From Neoconidiobolus thromboides FSU 785 (lineage: Eukaryota; Entomophthoromycota; Entomophthoromycetes; Entomophthorales; Neoconidiobolaceae): 64,000 nucleotides of DNA. A program made the position numbers and the translations under genes. This document shows positions 48,307 to 60,169 of this stretch, piece after piece. Every line of letters starts with the position of its first letter. The stretch's first letter is position 1. The notes below the pieces were generated by a model that was not told the DNA's origin, did no database searches, and saw only the letters and a list, made by a program, of their open reading frames with translations. Where the stretch lies: contig MU626297.1 in the NCBI GenBank assembly GCA_025603075.1, positions 62,001-126,000 of the forward strand, in the 5' to 3' direction.

Positions 48307-49671
48307 TTATTTCCAAGTCATAACAATATTTTGTCTTATTATTTTCATCTCTGCAACAAAATCTAATACAATAGACTGCTGTTTACAAACTGGATTGCCA
48401 CATATTTCTAAACTTTTTAAATTTGGTAATAAAAATAAATCATTTACTTTTGTTTTTAATAAAGTTGATAAATTGTTTAATCCTATTTCATTTATCTTAT
48501 TAACATTTAAATCTAGTACTTCTAATTTAGATTGTAATAAACTAGGATCCTTTAATAAATCATTTACTAACTCATCATTAAATTCAATATTATTATTTAT
48601 AAATACTAATTTTTTGATATGTTGAAAATGGATTAAACTGTTATAAAACGTAGTATCAGTTACTTCATTTAAACCTAAATCTATACTACTTAAATTATTA
48701 CAATATCTAGCTAAATCTTGAATTAGATTGATACTTGATTCATCTTTAATTCCACATCGACGGAATTTCAAATTAACTAAATTATGATTATTAATTGACA
48801 TGGTCCTTGTAATGTATTGTCCTAAATCAACACCAGATATTTCTAAGTCTGAAAGTATTCCATTTTTACCATTTACTTCTAAAAACTCAAATAGTACCTT
48901 CATTACATTTATGCTATCCTCTATCATATTAATTCCTTTTGGATTCTCTATATCTTCTAAAGTTGCTAACCCTAATCCTTTAATATGAGTATTATTTTTA
49001 ATTGAATTTAAAACATTAATTATTTCTAAATGAGTGAATTGAACATCAACCAAAGTTACTTCCTCGATGAACAAGTCAGCTACTTCAAAGGGTTGAAAAA
49101 ATAAGTCTATTAGAGTTAAACTATTACCACTTAAATCAATTTTTAATGGAAATTTTGCTTCTGAATTACTTTTTATTGCAATTACTAACTGTTGAACTAA
49201 TTCATCATCTAATTGATTATAACTTAAATTCAACGATTTAATATACTTTTGAAATTTTAATAAATGGATTAAACTATTTTGACTACTTTTTTGTAAATTT
49301 AAATTAGATAAATCTATTTCAATACCATCTTTACCTTGAAATTGTTTTAAAGCATCAAAATAAATGTTTAAATTTTCAATATCTTCTCCAAACTTCGAGT
49401 TACCAAAACTAATAAACTTTAAGTGAGTATTTGAAGTGAGACAGCTGGCCATAGCTAAGATAGCTTCTTTACTTAACTCTTGACCAAAACAATAGAATTC
49501 GGTTAAATGAATATTGTTGGTAATAGAATTAAAAATCGTTATTAATTGAGTTTGTGTTAATTTTCGAAAACTTAACAAATGTAAAGATCTAAGTGTGGAA
49601 TCATTTGAAATAAGCCGTTTTACCCAGTTTTCCACTACTTGGATAGTATCATCTTTTTTCCCCCAAGCCAT
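48307..49671 (-). CDS. Leucine-rich-repeat protein (RNI-like)
   Basis: A single exon of 454 codons with an ATG at 49669-49671 (MAWGKKDDTIQVVENWVKRL). Repeats of about 25-30 residues with LxxLxLxxN-type cores run through the protein: KSLNLSYNQLDDELVQQLVI, IDLSGNSLTLIDLF, SSIDLGLNEVTDTTFYNSLI, then LEVLDLNVNKINEIGLNNLS and LKSLEICGNPVCKQQSIVLD. This is the ribonuclease-inhibitor or RanGAP-like subtype. There is no signal peptide, membrane helix, F-box or other catalytic domain in view, so it is most simply a cytoplasmic or nuclear interaction protein of unknown partner. It is convergent with ASCC2, with 27 bp between stops. Confidence 0.75.
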   Translation of the reverse strand: MAWGKKDDTIQVVENWVKRLISNDSTLRSLHLLSFRKLTQTQLITIFNSITNNIHLTEFYCFGQELSKEAILAMASCLTSNTHLKFISFGNSKFGEDIENLNIYFDALKQFQGKDGIEIDLSNLNLQKSSQNSLIHLLKFQKYIKSLNLSYNQLDDELVQQLVIAIKSNSEAKFPLKIDLSGNSLTLIDLFFQPFEVADLFIEEVTLVDVQFTHLEIINVLNSIKNNTHIKGLGLATLEDIENPKGINMIEDSINVMKVLFEFLEVNGKNGILSDLEISGVDLGQYITRTMSINNHNLVNLKFRRCGIKDESSINLIQDLARYCNNLSSIDLGLNEVTDTTFYNSLIHFQHIKKLVFINNNIEFNDELVNDLLKDPSLLQSKLEVLDLNVNKINEIGLNNLSTLLKTKVNDLFLLPNLKSLEICGNPVCKQQSIVLDFVAEMKIIRQNIVMTWK

Positions 49672-50817
49672 AGTTAAGTACTGTTATTTAAAGTTCAAGC
49701 TGCTATTTTTTCAAATTTAGAATTTGGAAATCAGTTATCAAATTGTTTTTTTTGAAATGAAAAAAAAATAAAAATAACACAATTAATGTTTAAAACTTAT
49801 TTTGTATAAAATTAGTTGTTATTTTTTATAATATAAGAAACATGAGTTACCTGTTTTATTTTTTTATCCTTTTTTCATATCTTAATTTATTTTTTTTATA
49901 ATTATATTTTGAAATAGTAGTTTTGACTCCCTGGTTTTGGACCATATATATCATCTAATAAACCTAGGCGTAAGATGCTAATGTTTTGGCCTTTTTCTCT
50001 TATTCCTTAAATAGAGTTGGTAAATATTTATTAAAGAAACACTTGGAGTAGCTATATTATTCTTACAAGAATACAAAAAAATCGTTAGTTTTATGCACAA
50101 AGTAACTATAAATTTAAAGACATAATAACTAAACTATTATATAAATAGCTTATTATAATATATATTAACATAGTAAATACACTTTTACCTACTAATAAAC
50201 TTTATAATATACATTATTACACCTATCTATAACAAGTATAATGAGTTGAGATGCATAAATAATTATTTATTCTTATTATTTAATAATAACTCAAGTCAAA
50301 TGTTTTAATCACACTTTTTTTTGATAAGATAATAAAATTATTAGATTAACTATTAGCTTATTATTACTTGTATAAAAATGATTCGATGTTATTATCTATA
50401 TAAAGTAATATGTTATTTTTAAATTTTCATTCTTTTTGTATGGAAAAACAATTAGTTTCTTCTCCCCTAATTTTATTTAAATGCTTTAATTTAAGGGGAT
50501 ACATCAATAATTTTTTTGATTGGCTGTATTTATTTTATGGTTGACTACAATTTGATAGATGATTAGATTTATGAGTCAATTTATAAATTATATACCGTGG
50601 GAATAAAGTTAATACAAATGATTGTGTAAATCAGTAAAACCAATATCACCACATAATCATTTAAATTGGCGCACAATGATTTTAATTGGATAGAACTAAA
50701 GGGCATAATACAAGTCAATTCTCGTGACTAAATATAGAGTTATTTTAATCATCAGACATAATATGAATAGAATAATATAAAAACAAAGCATTACATTTTA
50801 ATAAAAAAACTTTGTTT
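49672..50817. promoter_or_regulatory. Intergenic region between the divergent LRR and acetyl-CoA synthetase genes
   Basis: About 1.1 kb of noncoding AT-rich DNA containing both promoters. A CCAAT-type motif (TTGATTGGCTG) occurs at about 50517-50527, roughly 290 bp before the synthetase start. No repeat copy was found. Confidence 0.45.
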
Positions 50818-53561
50818 ATGAAAAAGAAATTAAAGATGATGACAACTGAGAAAGAATTAGCAAATCCTACTATTCACCCACCACATTTACCACCTGCCAA
50901 ACAAGAGCAGATGGAAGAAGTAACAAAATCATTTGCTTCTCATCCTCCAGAGGGTTTATCTGACCCAGATCCTATTCATGATGTACCATCAAGATTATTT
51001 GATGCTACCAAATATCCAAAACCACACTTTTCTTCCTTTGAACATTACCAAACTGAACACAAAGAAAGTATAACTAATCCAAATAAATTCTGGGGAGAGG
51101 TAATTACTTTAATATTTTTTATTATAATATAAGTTAATCTTTAAAATTATAGAAAGCAAAAGAATTATTAAGCTGGGATAAACCATTTACTAAAGTTCTT
51201 GAAGGGTATGTTAAAATTTAAAATATTGCTTTATTGTACTGAAAAATAATTTAGTTCTTTAAAAGAAGGTAACGTTACCTGGTTTGCCGATGGTACTTTA
51301 AATGCCAGTTATAATTGTGTTGATCGTCATGCTGAAAAAAATCCAGATAAGGTAATGACTCTAAAATAATAGGATCAAATTATTAATTATCATTTTTGTA
51401 GATTGCTATTATTTATGAAGCAGATGAGCCTGGTCAGGGTTATAAAGTAACTTATGGGGAATTGAAAGATATGGTATCTCGTTTAGCAAATGTACTTTTA
51501 TCCTATGGTTTGAAAAAAGGAGATACTGTTGCTATCTACCTTCCTATGGTACCTGAAGCACTTGCTTCAGTGTTAGCATGTGCTAGAATTGGTGTATTGC
51601 ATTCGTAATTAATTACTTCGATATTATTATATACTATATTTACTCATTAAATTAGATTGATCTTTGCTGGTTTCTCTGCTAGTTCATTAGGGGATCGTAT
51701 ACGCCATGCTGAGTCAAAAGTACTCATCACCGCTGATCAAGGTAAAAGAGGTTCCAAAGTAATTGACCTCAAAAAGATCGCAGACGAAGCTGTATTAACT
51801 TGCCCAACTATTGAAGTAAGTAAATCAATATTTAAATTTGAATTTAAATTTAAATGTTTAATTAGAATGTTCTTGTATTCAAAAGAACTGGAAACGTTTC
51901 TGTACCATTTCAATCACCACGTGATAAATGGTGGAATGAAGAATTAGTAATCATATTATAAAAACATTATATATTTCATTAAACTGTTATTTATTTAGCT
52001 TAAACATGAAGCTAATTGCCCCCCTGTAGCAGTAAATGCAGAAGATCCACTATTTTTGTTATATACTTCTGGAAGGTAGCTATTTTAATATGTACATCAA
52101 ATTAAAACTAAGTTATTTAGTACTGGAACTCCAAAAGGCGTTGTACATACCACTGCTGGGTACCTTTTAGGTGCTGCAGCAACAACGAAATATGTATTTG
52201 ATTGTCATGAGGGGGATGTATTTGGATGTACTGCAGATATCGGGTAATTAATTTTATTTAGTAACAATTATTTAATTAATTTTATTTTAGATGGATTACT
52301 GGCCATTCCTACCTTACATATGGCCCACTTGCTTTAGGACTTACAACTGTTGTATTTGAAAGTGTTCCTACCTATCCAAATGCTTCTCGTTATTGGTATA
52401 TTATTAATGAATGATGACTTAGAGATATTAACTTATTTGATTAGGAAAATGGTAGAAGACCATAAAATAACTCAATTTTATACCTCACCCACTGCTATCC
52501 GTGCTTTAAGACGTTTAGGAGATTCATGGGTAGAAGGCCATGATTTATCTTCTCTCCGTGTTATTGGTAGTGTAGGTGAACCAATCAACCCAGAGGTAAT
52601 TTAACTAAAAAATACCTGAAAAATAATTAAACCATCAATTTTAGGCTTGGGATTGGTATAATCTTAAAGTTGGTAAAGGACAGTGTGCAGTTGTTGATAC
52701 TTATTGGCAAACTGAAACAGGTTCTATTATCATTACGCCACTTCCTGGAGCAGTACGTACTAAGCCAGGATCTGCCACTTTCCCATTCTTTGGTATTGAC
52801 CCTGTGATTTTAGATGCTCATACTGGTGAAGAACTTCTTGGAAACGATGTGACTGGAGTACTTGCAGTTAGAAACCCATGGCCATCTATCACTCGTACTG
52901 TATTTAAAGATCATAAAAGATATATGGAAGCTTATCTTAAAGTTTATGATGGTAATATAATAATATTACAGTATAATATCAGTATTTATAAATATTTTTA
53001 TTAGGATTTTATTTCACTGGTGATGGCGCAACAAGAGATAAGGATGGTTACATATGGATTCGTGGTAGAGTTGATGGTAATAGATATATATTTATATTAA
53101 AATTAAGATTATTAATTTAATAAGATGTTATCAACGTCTCTGGCCATCGTTTAAGTACCTCTGAAATTGAATCTGCTTTGATTCTTAACGGTTCTGTTGC
53201 TGAAGCAGCCGTTGTTGGTATTGCAGACCCAGTAACTGGACAAGCAATTTGTGCCTTTGTTACACTTAAACCAGATATTAAAACACCAGAAGCTGATTTA
53301 ATTAAAGAATTTGTAGCTGGCGTAAGAAAGAACATTGGACCATTTGCAGCACCTAAGAAAATCATTATTACTGAAGATTTACCTAAAACACGCTCTGGTA
53401 AAATTATCAGAAGAATTTTAAGAAAGATCGTAGCTGGTGAAGCTAAAGAAATAGGTGATCTTAGTACAGTTGCTGATCCAAGGTAAATTATAGTAGTTTT
53501 TTTAAAATACATTTGTTAACTATTTAGTGTTGTTGATCAATTGATTAAAAAGGTTGGTTAA
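50818..53561 (+). CDS. ACS1: Acetyl-CoA synthetase
   Basis: About a dozen short introns interrupt a gene from the ATG at 50818 to TAA at 53559-53561. ATG codons at 50836 and 50839 are alternative starts. The N-terminal HEAD region reads [20 protein letters not shown], then FWGE. The core AMP signature [17 protein letters not shown] is split by an intron after LYTSGS. Others are [60 protein letters not shown], then [20 protein letters not shown]. The end carries [19 protein letters not shown], with the catalytic lysine that is controlled by acetylation in relatives. The enzyme makes acetyl-CoA from acetate, ATP and CoA via acetyl-AMP. No peroxisomal PTS1 is present (it ends KKVG), so a cytosolic or nuclear enzyme is likely. 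Fungal acetyl-CoA synthetases are of this length. Confidence 0.96.
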
Positions 53562-54043
53562 AGTGTTATTTTCTTCTCTTAATAAAGTATCATATTTAAA
53601 ATTTATCAACATAAAACTTTAGTATTGAGCTTTCATTTAATAAATCTATCAATTAAACAAAAAAGCATTCTTTTTATGTTTATTCTACTTTTATAATGTG
53701 GAATAATGAAAATTATTAAATACTAAGACAAAGATGATGTTACACTACATGGGGATGTCCAAATTGGTTTCATTTTTTTATCCAATTTTTAAATATATAC
53801 TTTAAAAACTTTGCTTAAAATTTTACAAAAATAAATCTCTTATTAAAAACCAATAGTGTTTGATCTGATCTGATCTGACACAGCTACGAATTATCAATAT
53901 ATTATTAAGTTAATAAATAGCTGTATATAAGGGAGTAGTTAGCCATAAAACTATGGTTGTCTATTTTTATTTATTATTACAACTATCTGCTCTTTAATTA
54001 TATATTAACTTAGTTATTAATAATTTAAGTAATATTAACATTT

Positions 54044-54138
54044 GGGGATGTATTTTCGTATTTAAGAATTTTATTAACAATCTCTCCACTCAAATAACGC
54101 TTAAAGATAGAAAAGTAACAAAGCCTAAAAACATCCCC
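54044..54138 (+). repeat. Short TIR element, copy G
   Basis: The best-preserved copy, 95 bp, from GGGGATGTATTTTCGTATTT to AAAAACATCCCC, with perfect 8 bp termini GGGGATGT/ACATCCCC. The core reads AAGAATTTTATTAACAATCT, then CTCCACTCAAATAACGCTTA. It lies inside the 53748-55540 interval. Confidence 0.8.
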
Positions 54139-54327
54139 ATTTAAGGATTTATTTTCATCATTTAATAAAACACTCGCCTGCTTAATAAATATTGCAATTT
54201 TTCAATTTATTATTATTATAAGATGAATGCTAAGGTTAGTTTTTTAATCTCTGTTTCTTATAGACTTTAAAACTTCAATTAGATTTATATTATTATTTTT
54301 AATCTATCAAATACTCTATAATGATAT

Positions 54328-54426
54328 GGAGATGTTTTTTTTGGTTTTATTGTTTTTCCATCTTTTAAACGCTTATTTGAGTGGAAAAATTGTTAGTAAA
54401 ATTCTTAGACAAAAAGACATATCCTC
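54328..54426 (-). repeat. Short TIR element, copy H
   Basis: A 99 bp reverse-orientation copy starting GGAGATGTTTTTTTTGGTTT and ending GACATATCCTC. Inner inverted repeat: TTTTTCCA and TGGAAAAA bracket CTTTTAAACGCTTATTTGAG. Both outer ends are preceded by TAT on their own strand, consistent with TA target sites. It lies 190 bp from copy G, in opposite orientation. Confidence 0.8.
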
Positions 54427-55937
54427 ATATGGTTTATTTCATATTTAATAAAATATAAAGATTTCTTAGTATTTTATGTTTTTAATATTTTTTTAAAATT
54501 ATATCTGTTTTGTGAAATCTAGTACTCAGTGATTGGAGTCAACAACAATTATTGCTTAGTTGACTATACTGTAAGTCGAAAGGTCTTAGTTTATGTGACT
54601 AAGATAGACTTGAATTATGAAGAATACCACGTAATAGACTACAGACTATGTAAAACAAATAGAACAGACAATAATAATGTAAAATCTACGTAAAATACTA
54701 TTAAGGAAACTTATTGGGCTTATTAAATGTTCGAGATATCAGGGAATAATTCAGTTAAAAAGCCTAGAGCTATTATGTTTTATAATCTCTTTTATACTCC
54801 GATAACTATAAATATCAAAACGAGAGGATTATATTTTTTGAGACAAAGATAGAACTTCTCTTAGCAAATCAGAATAAGAGCATGGGACTAATTATCCCTA
54901 TAATTGAGAACACAACAGCTTAGGAAATTATTATACTATAATTAGCCATGGGGCTGACAAAGCGATGTTTCACATAGGGATGTTTTTTTATATTTTAATG
55001 GTAGATCATAATATTAGTATTTTATTATTAATTATTTTTAAATAGTTATGTTGACTTTTATTTAAAAAAATATATTAAAGCTATAGTTGATAGTAGTGTC
55101 ATTTATCGGTTTTTACTTGTTTCCTTTGAAATATTAATTTTTACACTATTTGATTAAATTCATTATTAGAATAATAAATTCTAATAATTTTATTGTTATC
55201 ATTATATCATGAAACTTCATAAGCTCTGGGTTATTATAAACAATTGTTAAAAATAATACAAATGAATTACAATGTTTGTATAATGTGTTTTTCCTTATTA
55301 TATTAAAATTTAGTTATAAAAGCTTGCATCTTATTTTTATTAAAATAAAAATAATATAAAACATATAATTAAAAAAATTAATTATTTAAAAAAAAATAAA
55401 GTAGTTGAAATAAGTCTTTTAAGTTAAATAAAAAGATTTAATTTCAAGCTTTTTAAATTTAACCATATAATAAAGACTTACAAATTTAAACTTAAATTTA
55501 GATCGATTTTCAAATTCTGAAACTAATTTAGACATCCCTGTATGTTGCTTTTACTTTATTTTCATAGTAAATTGAAGTTGATTTAAGATATGATTTGCAT
55601 TATTAATTTCTTATATATCTTATTTATTATTAAAGTATACAAGTTGAATAAATATCAGTTGAATTCTTGGAAAAAAAGCATACTCCTAGGGTATTATTAC
55701 TAGATCATTTCTCACTATTTCCATCCAATACCCCCTTTTATCTATAAATCTTTTTAAAAAAAAACAAAACACTGCCTGTTTAAAAGAGAAATATAAAAAA
55801 ATGCGCCCAATTGGTTTTATAACAAATCAAAACTACCTTAAAGCAGGATGTTTTTATAATGATAATTAAAAATGTTATAGTAAATTAATTTAGAATTATA
55901 TTTTTTAAATACTACTAAATAATACGTTAGTCCATTA

Positions 55938-55967
55938 TTTAACTTTAACTTTAACTTTAACTTTAAC
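55938..55967. repeat. (TTTAAC)5 hexanucleotide repeat
   Basis: Five tandem TTTAAC units downstream of the relic element. It is noncoding. The unit has no G on this strand and does not match known fungal telomere repeats. Confidence 0.9.
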
Positions 55968-56042
55968 TTTTTATGTTATTCATCCTGTATTTTATTGCTT
56001 ATATCATTGTAACATAATGTAAGTCTATCTATCAATTTTTAT

Positions 56043-57277
56043 TTACTCAGTTTGAGAATGCAATAACTTGTATTTTGAAACAGTGTTAGCAATAATATCG
56101 TCGACTAAAAGACCGGGTAATTGATTAGTGGAGATACATACTTGTTGTAAGAAACCTAAACCAAATGAATATATAGTAAATAAATTTAATAATAAAACAT
56201 TACCTTTTTTGACAGAAGGAGCACCGATTTCATAGATTGAACTCAAAACAGTTTGGATATTATCTAATTTAAGGTTAATTTGTATCTTTTAATATTGATT
56301 TTACGATTACCTTGGATTTCTTGGTCATTAAATCCAAGCTATATAATATTAAATTAAGACACTTTTTCACCAAATGATAAAAGTTATACCTTAGCTATAC
56401 CTGAATTATAATTTTAATATATTGTTCCATGATAAATGTTAGTTAATTTACCTAAACGTACCATACCAGTATGATCAGATTTATAATCGAACATACCTTT
56501 GAATTGCATAATAGCTGGGGCTAAATCATTTGTTACATTTCCTAAATGTTGTTAACAACAATTCATAAAAACACTATAAAGTTACCCTTTTTAACTGTTG
56601 GCATAAGACCTCTAGGACCAAGAACACGAGCAATTTTAGTTACTTGTGGTAACATAGCAGGTGTAGAAATACATTTATTAAACTCAATTAAACCTTCTTG
56701 AATCTAATTGAATGAAATTATAACTCGGTAAATTCTCATCAGCTTAGTTATTACCTGTTGAATAAGCTCACCTCCTCCAACAATATCAGCTCCTGCTGCT
56801 TTTGCTTCTTCAGCTGCTTTACCCTTTTTTAAAAGATGAGTTTGTTACTTACTTATAGTTTAGATTATTATTACCTCAGCAAAAACTAAAACAATAGAGT
56901 CTTGGTTCATGGCTTTAGGTAATATAACTGAACCTAATAGCTCTTTATTATATTTATTACGATCATAGCGAACCATTAATTCAATTGTTTTATCTTTAGT
57001 GGCATCAAAGTCGTGACTCTTTAATTTAAAACAATCATGATTAGCTAAATTGCTTTATTCGTATTATTATTGTTTACTCTTAATATATTCATTGCCTCTT
57101 TAAACGATATAGCTCCAAAATTACGAGTTTTTTTGTTCTTCTTATTACCGCTTCCTTTAACTGAAGCATAGCTTCGAGTAATAATCTTTCAAGTGTTATT
57201 TATTAAGTTATTATCAAGTTTGATTGTCACCTTACCTTTGTAATAGTTGAATTTCTATTTAAATTATTAACTAACAT
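56043..57277 (-). CDS. MRPL1: Mitochondrial large-subunit ribosomal protein uL1
   Basis: Multiple short exons on the minus strand run from the ATG at 57275-57277 (MLVNNLNRNSTITK) to the stop at 56043. The L1 fold is visible: FGAISFKEAMNILR, HDFDATKDKTIELMVRYDRN, LLGSVILPKAMNQDSIVLVF, then EAKAAGADIVGGGELIQQ. The signature KIARVLGPRGLMPTVKKG follows, then FKGMFDYKSDHTGMVRLGLG and APSVKKGFLQQVCISTNQLP. The basic exon 2 (YASVKGSGNKKNKKTRN) and a short N-terminus rich in Ser, Arg and Asn are consistent with a mitochondrial presequence. uL1 forms the L1 stalk and binds large-subunit rRNA. The bacterial-type RVLGPRGLMP motif points to the mitochondrial rather than the cytosolic L10a form. Divergent from the Tls1-like gene, 170 bp apart. 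Confidence 0.92.
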
Positions 57278-57447
57278 TTTATATTATTATCTTTTTATCT
57301 AAAAAATAAGTTAATCTCAATTAGTTTTTTGATTCTAAAAACAAACTTGAGATAAATTCAACCAATAAAATATGCTCATTTAGGATTAAAACTATCTAAT
57401 AAAATGAGCTTTTGTTTATTTTTATCACTTATTAAACCAAAAGCAAA
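57278..57447. promoter_or_regulatory. Divergent promoter of MRPL1 and the Tls1-like gene
   Basis: Of these 170 bp, a CCAAT motif lies in TTCAACCAATAAAATATGCT near 57356-57375, roughly midway between the start codons. HAP/NF-Y control would be reasonable for a mitochondrial ribosomal protein, but this is inferred from one motif. Confidence 0.35.
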
Positions 57448-58165
57448 ATGAATGAAAATGAAATGAAGAGTGAAAAACCAAAAGAAATAAACAGTAAAGG
57501 AAATCAAATAAATGACAAAGAAGAAGAGATAAATGAGAAAGAAAATGGATTTAGGTTTAAAAAAAGGGATACTAGTATTAAAAAGAATTTAAGAAAGAGA
57601 AAAATCGATCCAGATGAAGGTAAAGAGCAAGAAAAGGAGGATAAAAAGGGGGATGAAAAGGGTTCACTAAATGAGCAAGATAAAATCGAAAATGAAATAA
57701 AGTAAGTTTTGATTTTTATGAGTATTGTTTAATATTTAATAACGATTATAGTGAAGAAGAAATAAAAACTCTATTAGAATTACGTTCATTAATTAAACCT
57801 AAAAGGGGAGTTAAAGGAAACTTGAATAAAAATCAAGAAAAAAAAGTAAAAAAGAATCAAGCGATGGAATCATTTACTAACTCTACAATATTATTGAATA
57901 TGGAGCACCATATGAATAACTATATTAGCTCAAGGCTAAATCAAACTAAGGATCCTACTTTAGATCTTGAACAAGATATTAGAAACGAAAACGAAGAGAG
58001 CAATTCAAAAAATAATAAAGCAGGGATGGATAAATGGATCAATTCTAATGCATTTTTAACCAAAGTACAAGAAGTAGATTTAAACGATGAGTAAGTAATT
58101 ATTTTATTTTATTTTATTTTATCTTCATTAAACTTTTTTTTAGAAAAATAAAGAGTAAAGAATAA
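57448..58165 (+). CDS. TLS1: Tls1/C9orf78-like spliceosome-associated protein
   Basis: Three exons (57448-57701, about 57753-58091, 58144-58165) give about 200 residues rich in Lys, Glu and Asn. Features of the HCA59/Tls1 family are present: FRFKKRDTSIKKNLRKRKID at the N-terminus, the EEEIKTLLELRSLIKPKRGV block (human EVRLKLEETREVQNLRKRPNGV-like), and LNMEHHMNNYISSRLNQTK (human DADMMKYIETELKKRKG-like). The C-terminal region is short. Fission yeast Tls1 and human C9orf78 work with Brr2 and affect splicing; Tls1 mutants have telomere and heterochromatin defects through mis-splicing. The family match is by short motifs, so confidence is moderate. It is convergent with squalene epoxidase, with 30 bp between the stop codons. 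Confidence 0.62.
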
Positions 58166-58195
58166 AATTATATTTATTAACATTATATTTTTATT

Positions 58196-60169
58196 TTATT
58201 TATAAATTGAATACATTGAATATTGTATTAATGCAAATAATACTACCATTAAGAAATAAGGTAACATTATTATTACTATTGGTGAAACAACAAATATATT
58301 TTTAAATTCCTTAATGATCAATGGTAATATTACTCTACAACCAGTAAAAAATAGCTTAAATGATTCGATAAATGCTATTGGTTGATAATAAAATGGGGAA
58401 CGTACTACCATTAAATATTGAGCATATAAACATACTCTAAAGAAATGATATGTTAAATAATATGGTCTACTATCAATACTATATTATAATAAAAGTTAAT
58501 AAATATTATTATACTATTATAGTTATGTTTACCCTGATAAAAAGTTGATTGGGCCATCCACACAAATACCACCCAACTTAAAGTACTCAAAGCAACCTTC
58601 TTGTAATAAAAATAAATTTGGATCTAATAAATAATCAGTTTTGTACTTAATAATATAAGATGATTGCAGTATTTACCATCTTCTGCTTGAAATAAAGCAT
58701 ATAAGGCATTTGCTAAAATATTGATTACTGAACCTGTTGATTTACGTTTCCAATGGAATTGATAAAGTAAATCTTTAAGATTTTTTTGATTAGAAGTTGA
58801 TTCTAATAAGTCTTTTAAAGTTAAAATATCTTGAAATGCTATTGTCATTCCACCTCCTGTTAATGGATGTCTCATATTCATAGCATCCCCTGCCATTATT
58901 AAGCCATCTGGGAATAAAGCATTTTGTGTAGGTGGTAAAAATGAATTTGGCATTACTCTTGGTTTTTGGTCCATTACTGCTGATTTAAAACTTGACTAAT
59001 AAAATTGCTAATATTATTATATGTACTAAAAATACTACTATTATATTTACTTGAAGTGATTTAGGTAATTCGCTTAATACTTTTTCCAATAAATAACTCT
59101 AAAATTTATTATTAATTAAATCTTAAGATTGATTGTTATAATAGTTACTTTTAAGTCTCCATTGGATATACTTGGTAATTTTCCTGCAATATCAATTAAA
59201 ACACGTGTATCTGGAGTTGATATTTGATATAATAAAATTGGTCCTGTTTTGCCTAATACAACATGCCCATGATGCTTATATGGTAATTCAGCATTTTTTA
59301 GTATAAACCTATTTATATTTAATTTATTTTCTATTTAAAATAAGAACTAATTTACCCTACAAAGTGAGATGTTGTTTCAGGTTCCATTGTAACTAAACCT
59401 TTACGGAATTTTGAAAAACAACCATCTGCAATAACAGTAATTGATGAAAAAAACTAATTATATATTATTATATTATTTATATTATATTATAATATATTAT
59501 TACCATTTTTATTTCTTCCCCTACTTTACATTGTACTCCTAATACTTTATCCATTTCTTTATCATATATCAGCTTATTTACTGTTCCTTCTACTATCGTA
59601 ATACTATATAATCATTAGTATTACTTTATTTATCTAATAATAATTACTTTTCTTCTTTTTTAGCCAAATTCCTAAGGTTAGTTATAAATCTACCATGATG
59701 AAAACTCCTACCATGATATTGTTCATTGTTTTCATCTTTCGTATAGGGAATAGTAATTGGTTTTCCTTTGAAAAAAATAGCATAGCCGTCTTCTTGAATT
59801 GAGTCAATGTTTTCCAAAGCATCTTCTAAGTTTAGTTTTTTCAATACTTCTAAGCCTCCAGGTTGTAATAGTTCTCCTACTATTCTATCTGGTTCTTTTA
59901 AATCTCTTTCTATTATCTTGTTATTTTATTCTTTCAATATCGTTATTGTTTCAATTACCAATCAATAATACTTTTTTTCCTTCCCTTGCCATTGTTGTTG
60001 CAAATGCTGCCCCAAATATCCCTGCTCCAATAACTAAATACTCATAATCTATGAACTACAGAATGATTTTATGATTAAAAAATATTATATTATATTTTAT
60101 TATATTAAATACTTTTTGATTATTTAACATATTTTTGTCAAGTTCGATAAAATTACTCTTAACATCCAT
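58196..60169 (-). CDS. ERG1: Squalene epoxidase (squalene monooxygenase)
   Basis: About eight exons on the minus strand run from the ATG at 60167-60169 (MDVKSNFIELDKNMLNNQK) to the stop at 58196. The FAD fold YLVIGAGIFGAAFATTMARE is followed by VLLIERDLKEPDRIVGELLQ, then PGGLEVLKKLNLEDAL. YHGRSFHHGRFITNLRNLAK and ITVIADGCFSKFRKGLV come next, followed by the second FAD motif LIMAGDAMNMRHPLTGGGMT. The substrate-domain region includes YALFQAEDEGCFEYFKLGGI, then CVDGPINFLSGIDSRPYYLT. Two hydrophobic segments (VVSPIVIIMLPYFLMVVLFA and the preceding helix) form the C-terminal membrane anchor. The enzyme makes 2,3-oxidosqualene in the ER, a committed step of sterol synthesis and the target of allylamine antifungals. 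No N-terminal membrane helix precedes the FAD domain, as in yeast Erg1. Confidence 0.95.

Larger units (their letters stand above)
53748..55540. mobile_element. Putative decayed Tc1/mariner-like element with TA flanks
   Basis: The left end at 53748-53772 contains GGGGATGTCCAAATTGGTTT followed by CA. The right end at 55518-55540, on the other strand, contains GGGATGTCTAAATTAGTTTC followed by A. Aligned, the two ends agree at 21 of 23 positions with a 2-base gap near the tip. Each outer end begins CA and is bordered by a TA dinucleotide (53746-53747 and 55541-55542), as expected for Tc1/mariner insertion at TA. The length of about 1.8 kb also fits. No intact transposase or recognisable DDE/D motif was found in the interior, so the element is dead or non-autonomous, or the ends come from two separate copies. 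Confidence 0.5.
53562..56042. other. Gene-free region downstream of acetyl-CoA synthetase
   Basis: About 2.5 kb with no intact gene. Most of it is the TA-flanked inverted-repeat interval at 53748-55540, which encloses two short TIR elements. A (TTTAAC)5 repeat follows at 55938. The rest is AT-rich sequence without recognised features. Confidence 0.55.

Noticed and set aside
55938-55967. (TTTAAC)5 as an interstitial telomere repeat
   Set aside because: The unit lacks the G-rich strand expected of telomerase products and five copies are within the range of ordinary microsatellites in AT-rich DNA.
56043-56246. Continuous frame at the 3' end of MRPL1 read without splicing
   Set aside because: The segment after VKKG has clear GT and AG signals, and removing it restores the conserved KKGFLQQVCIST order of uL1.
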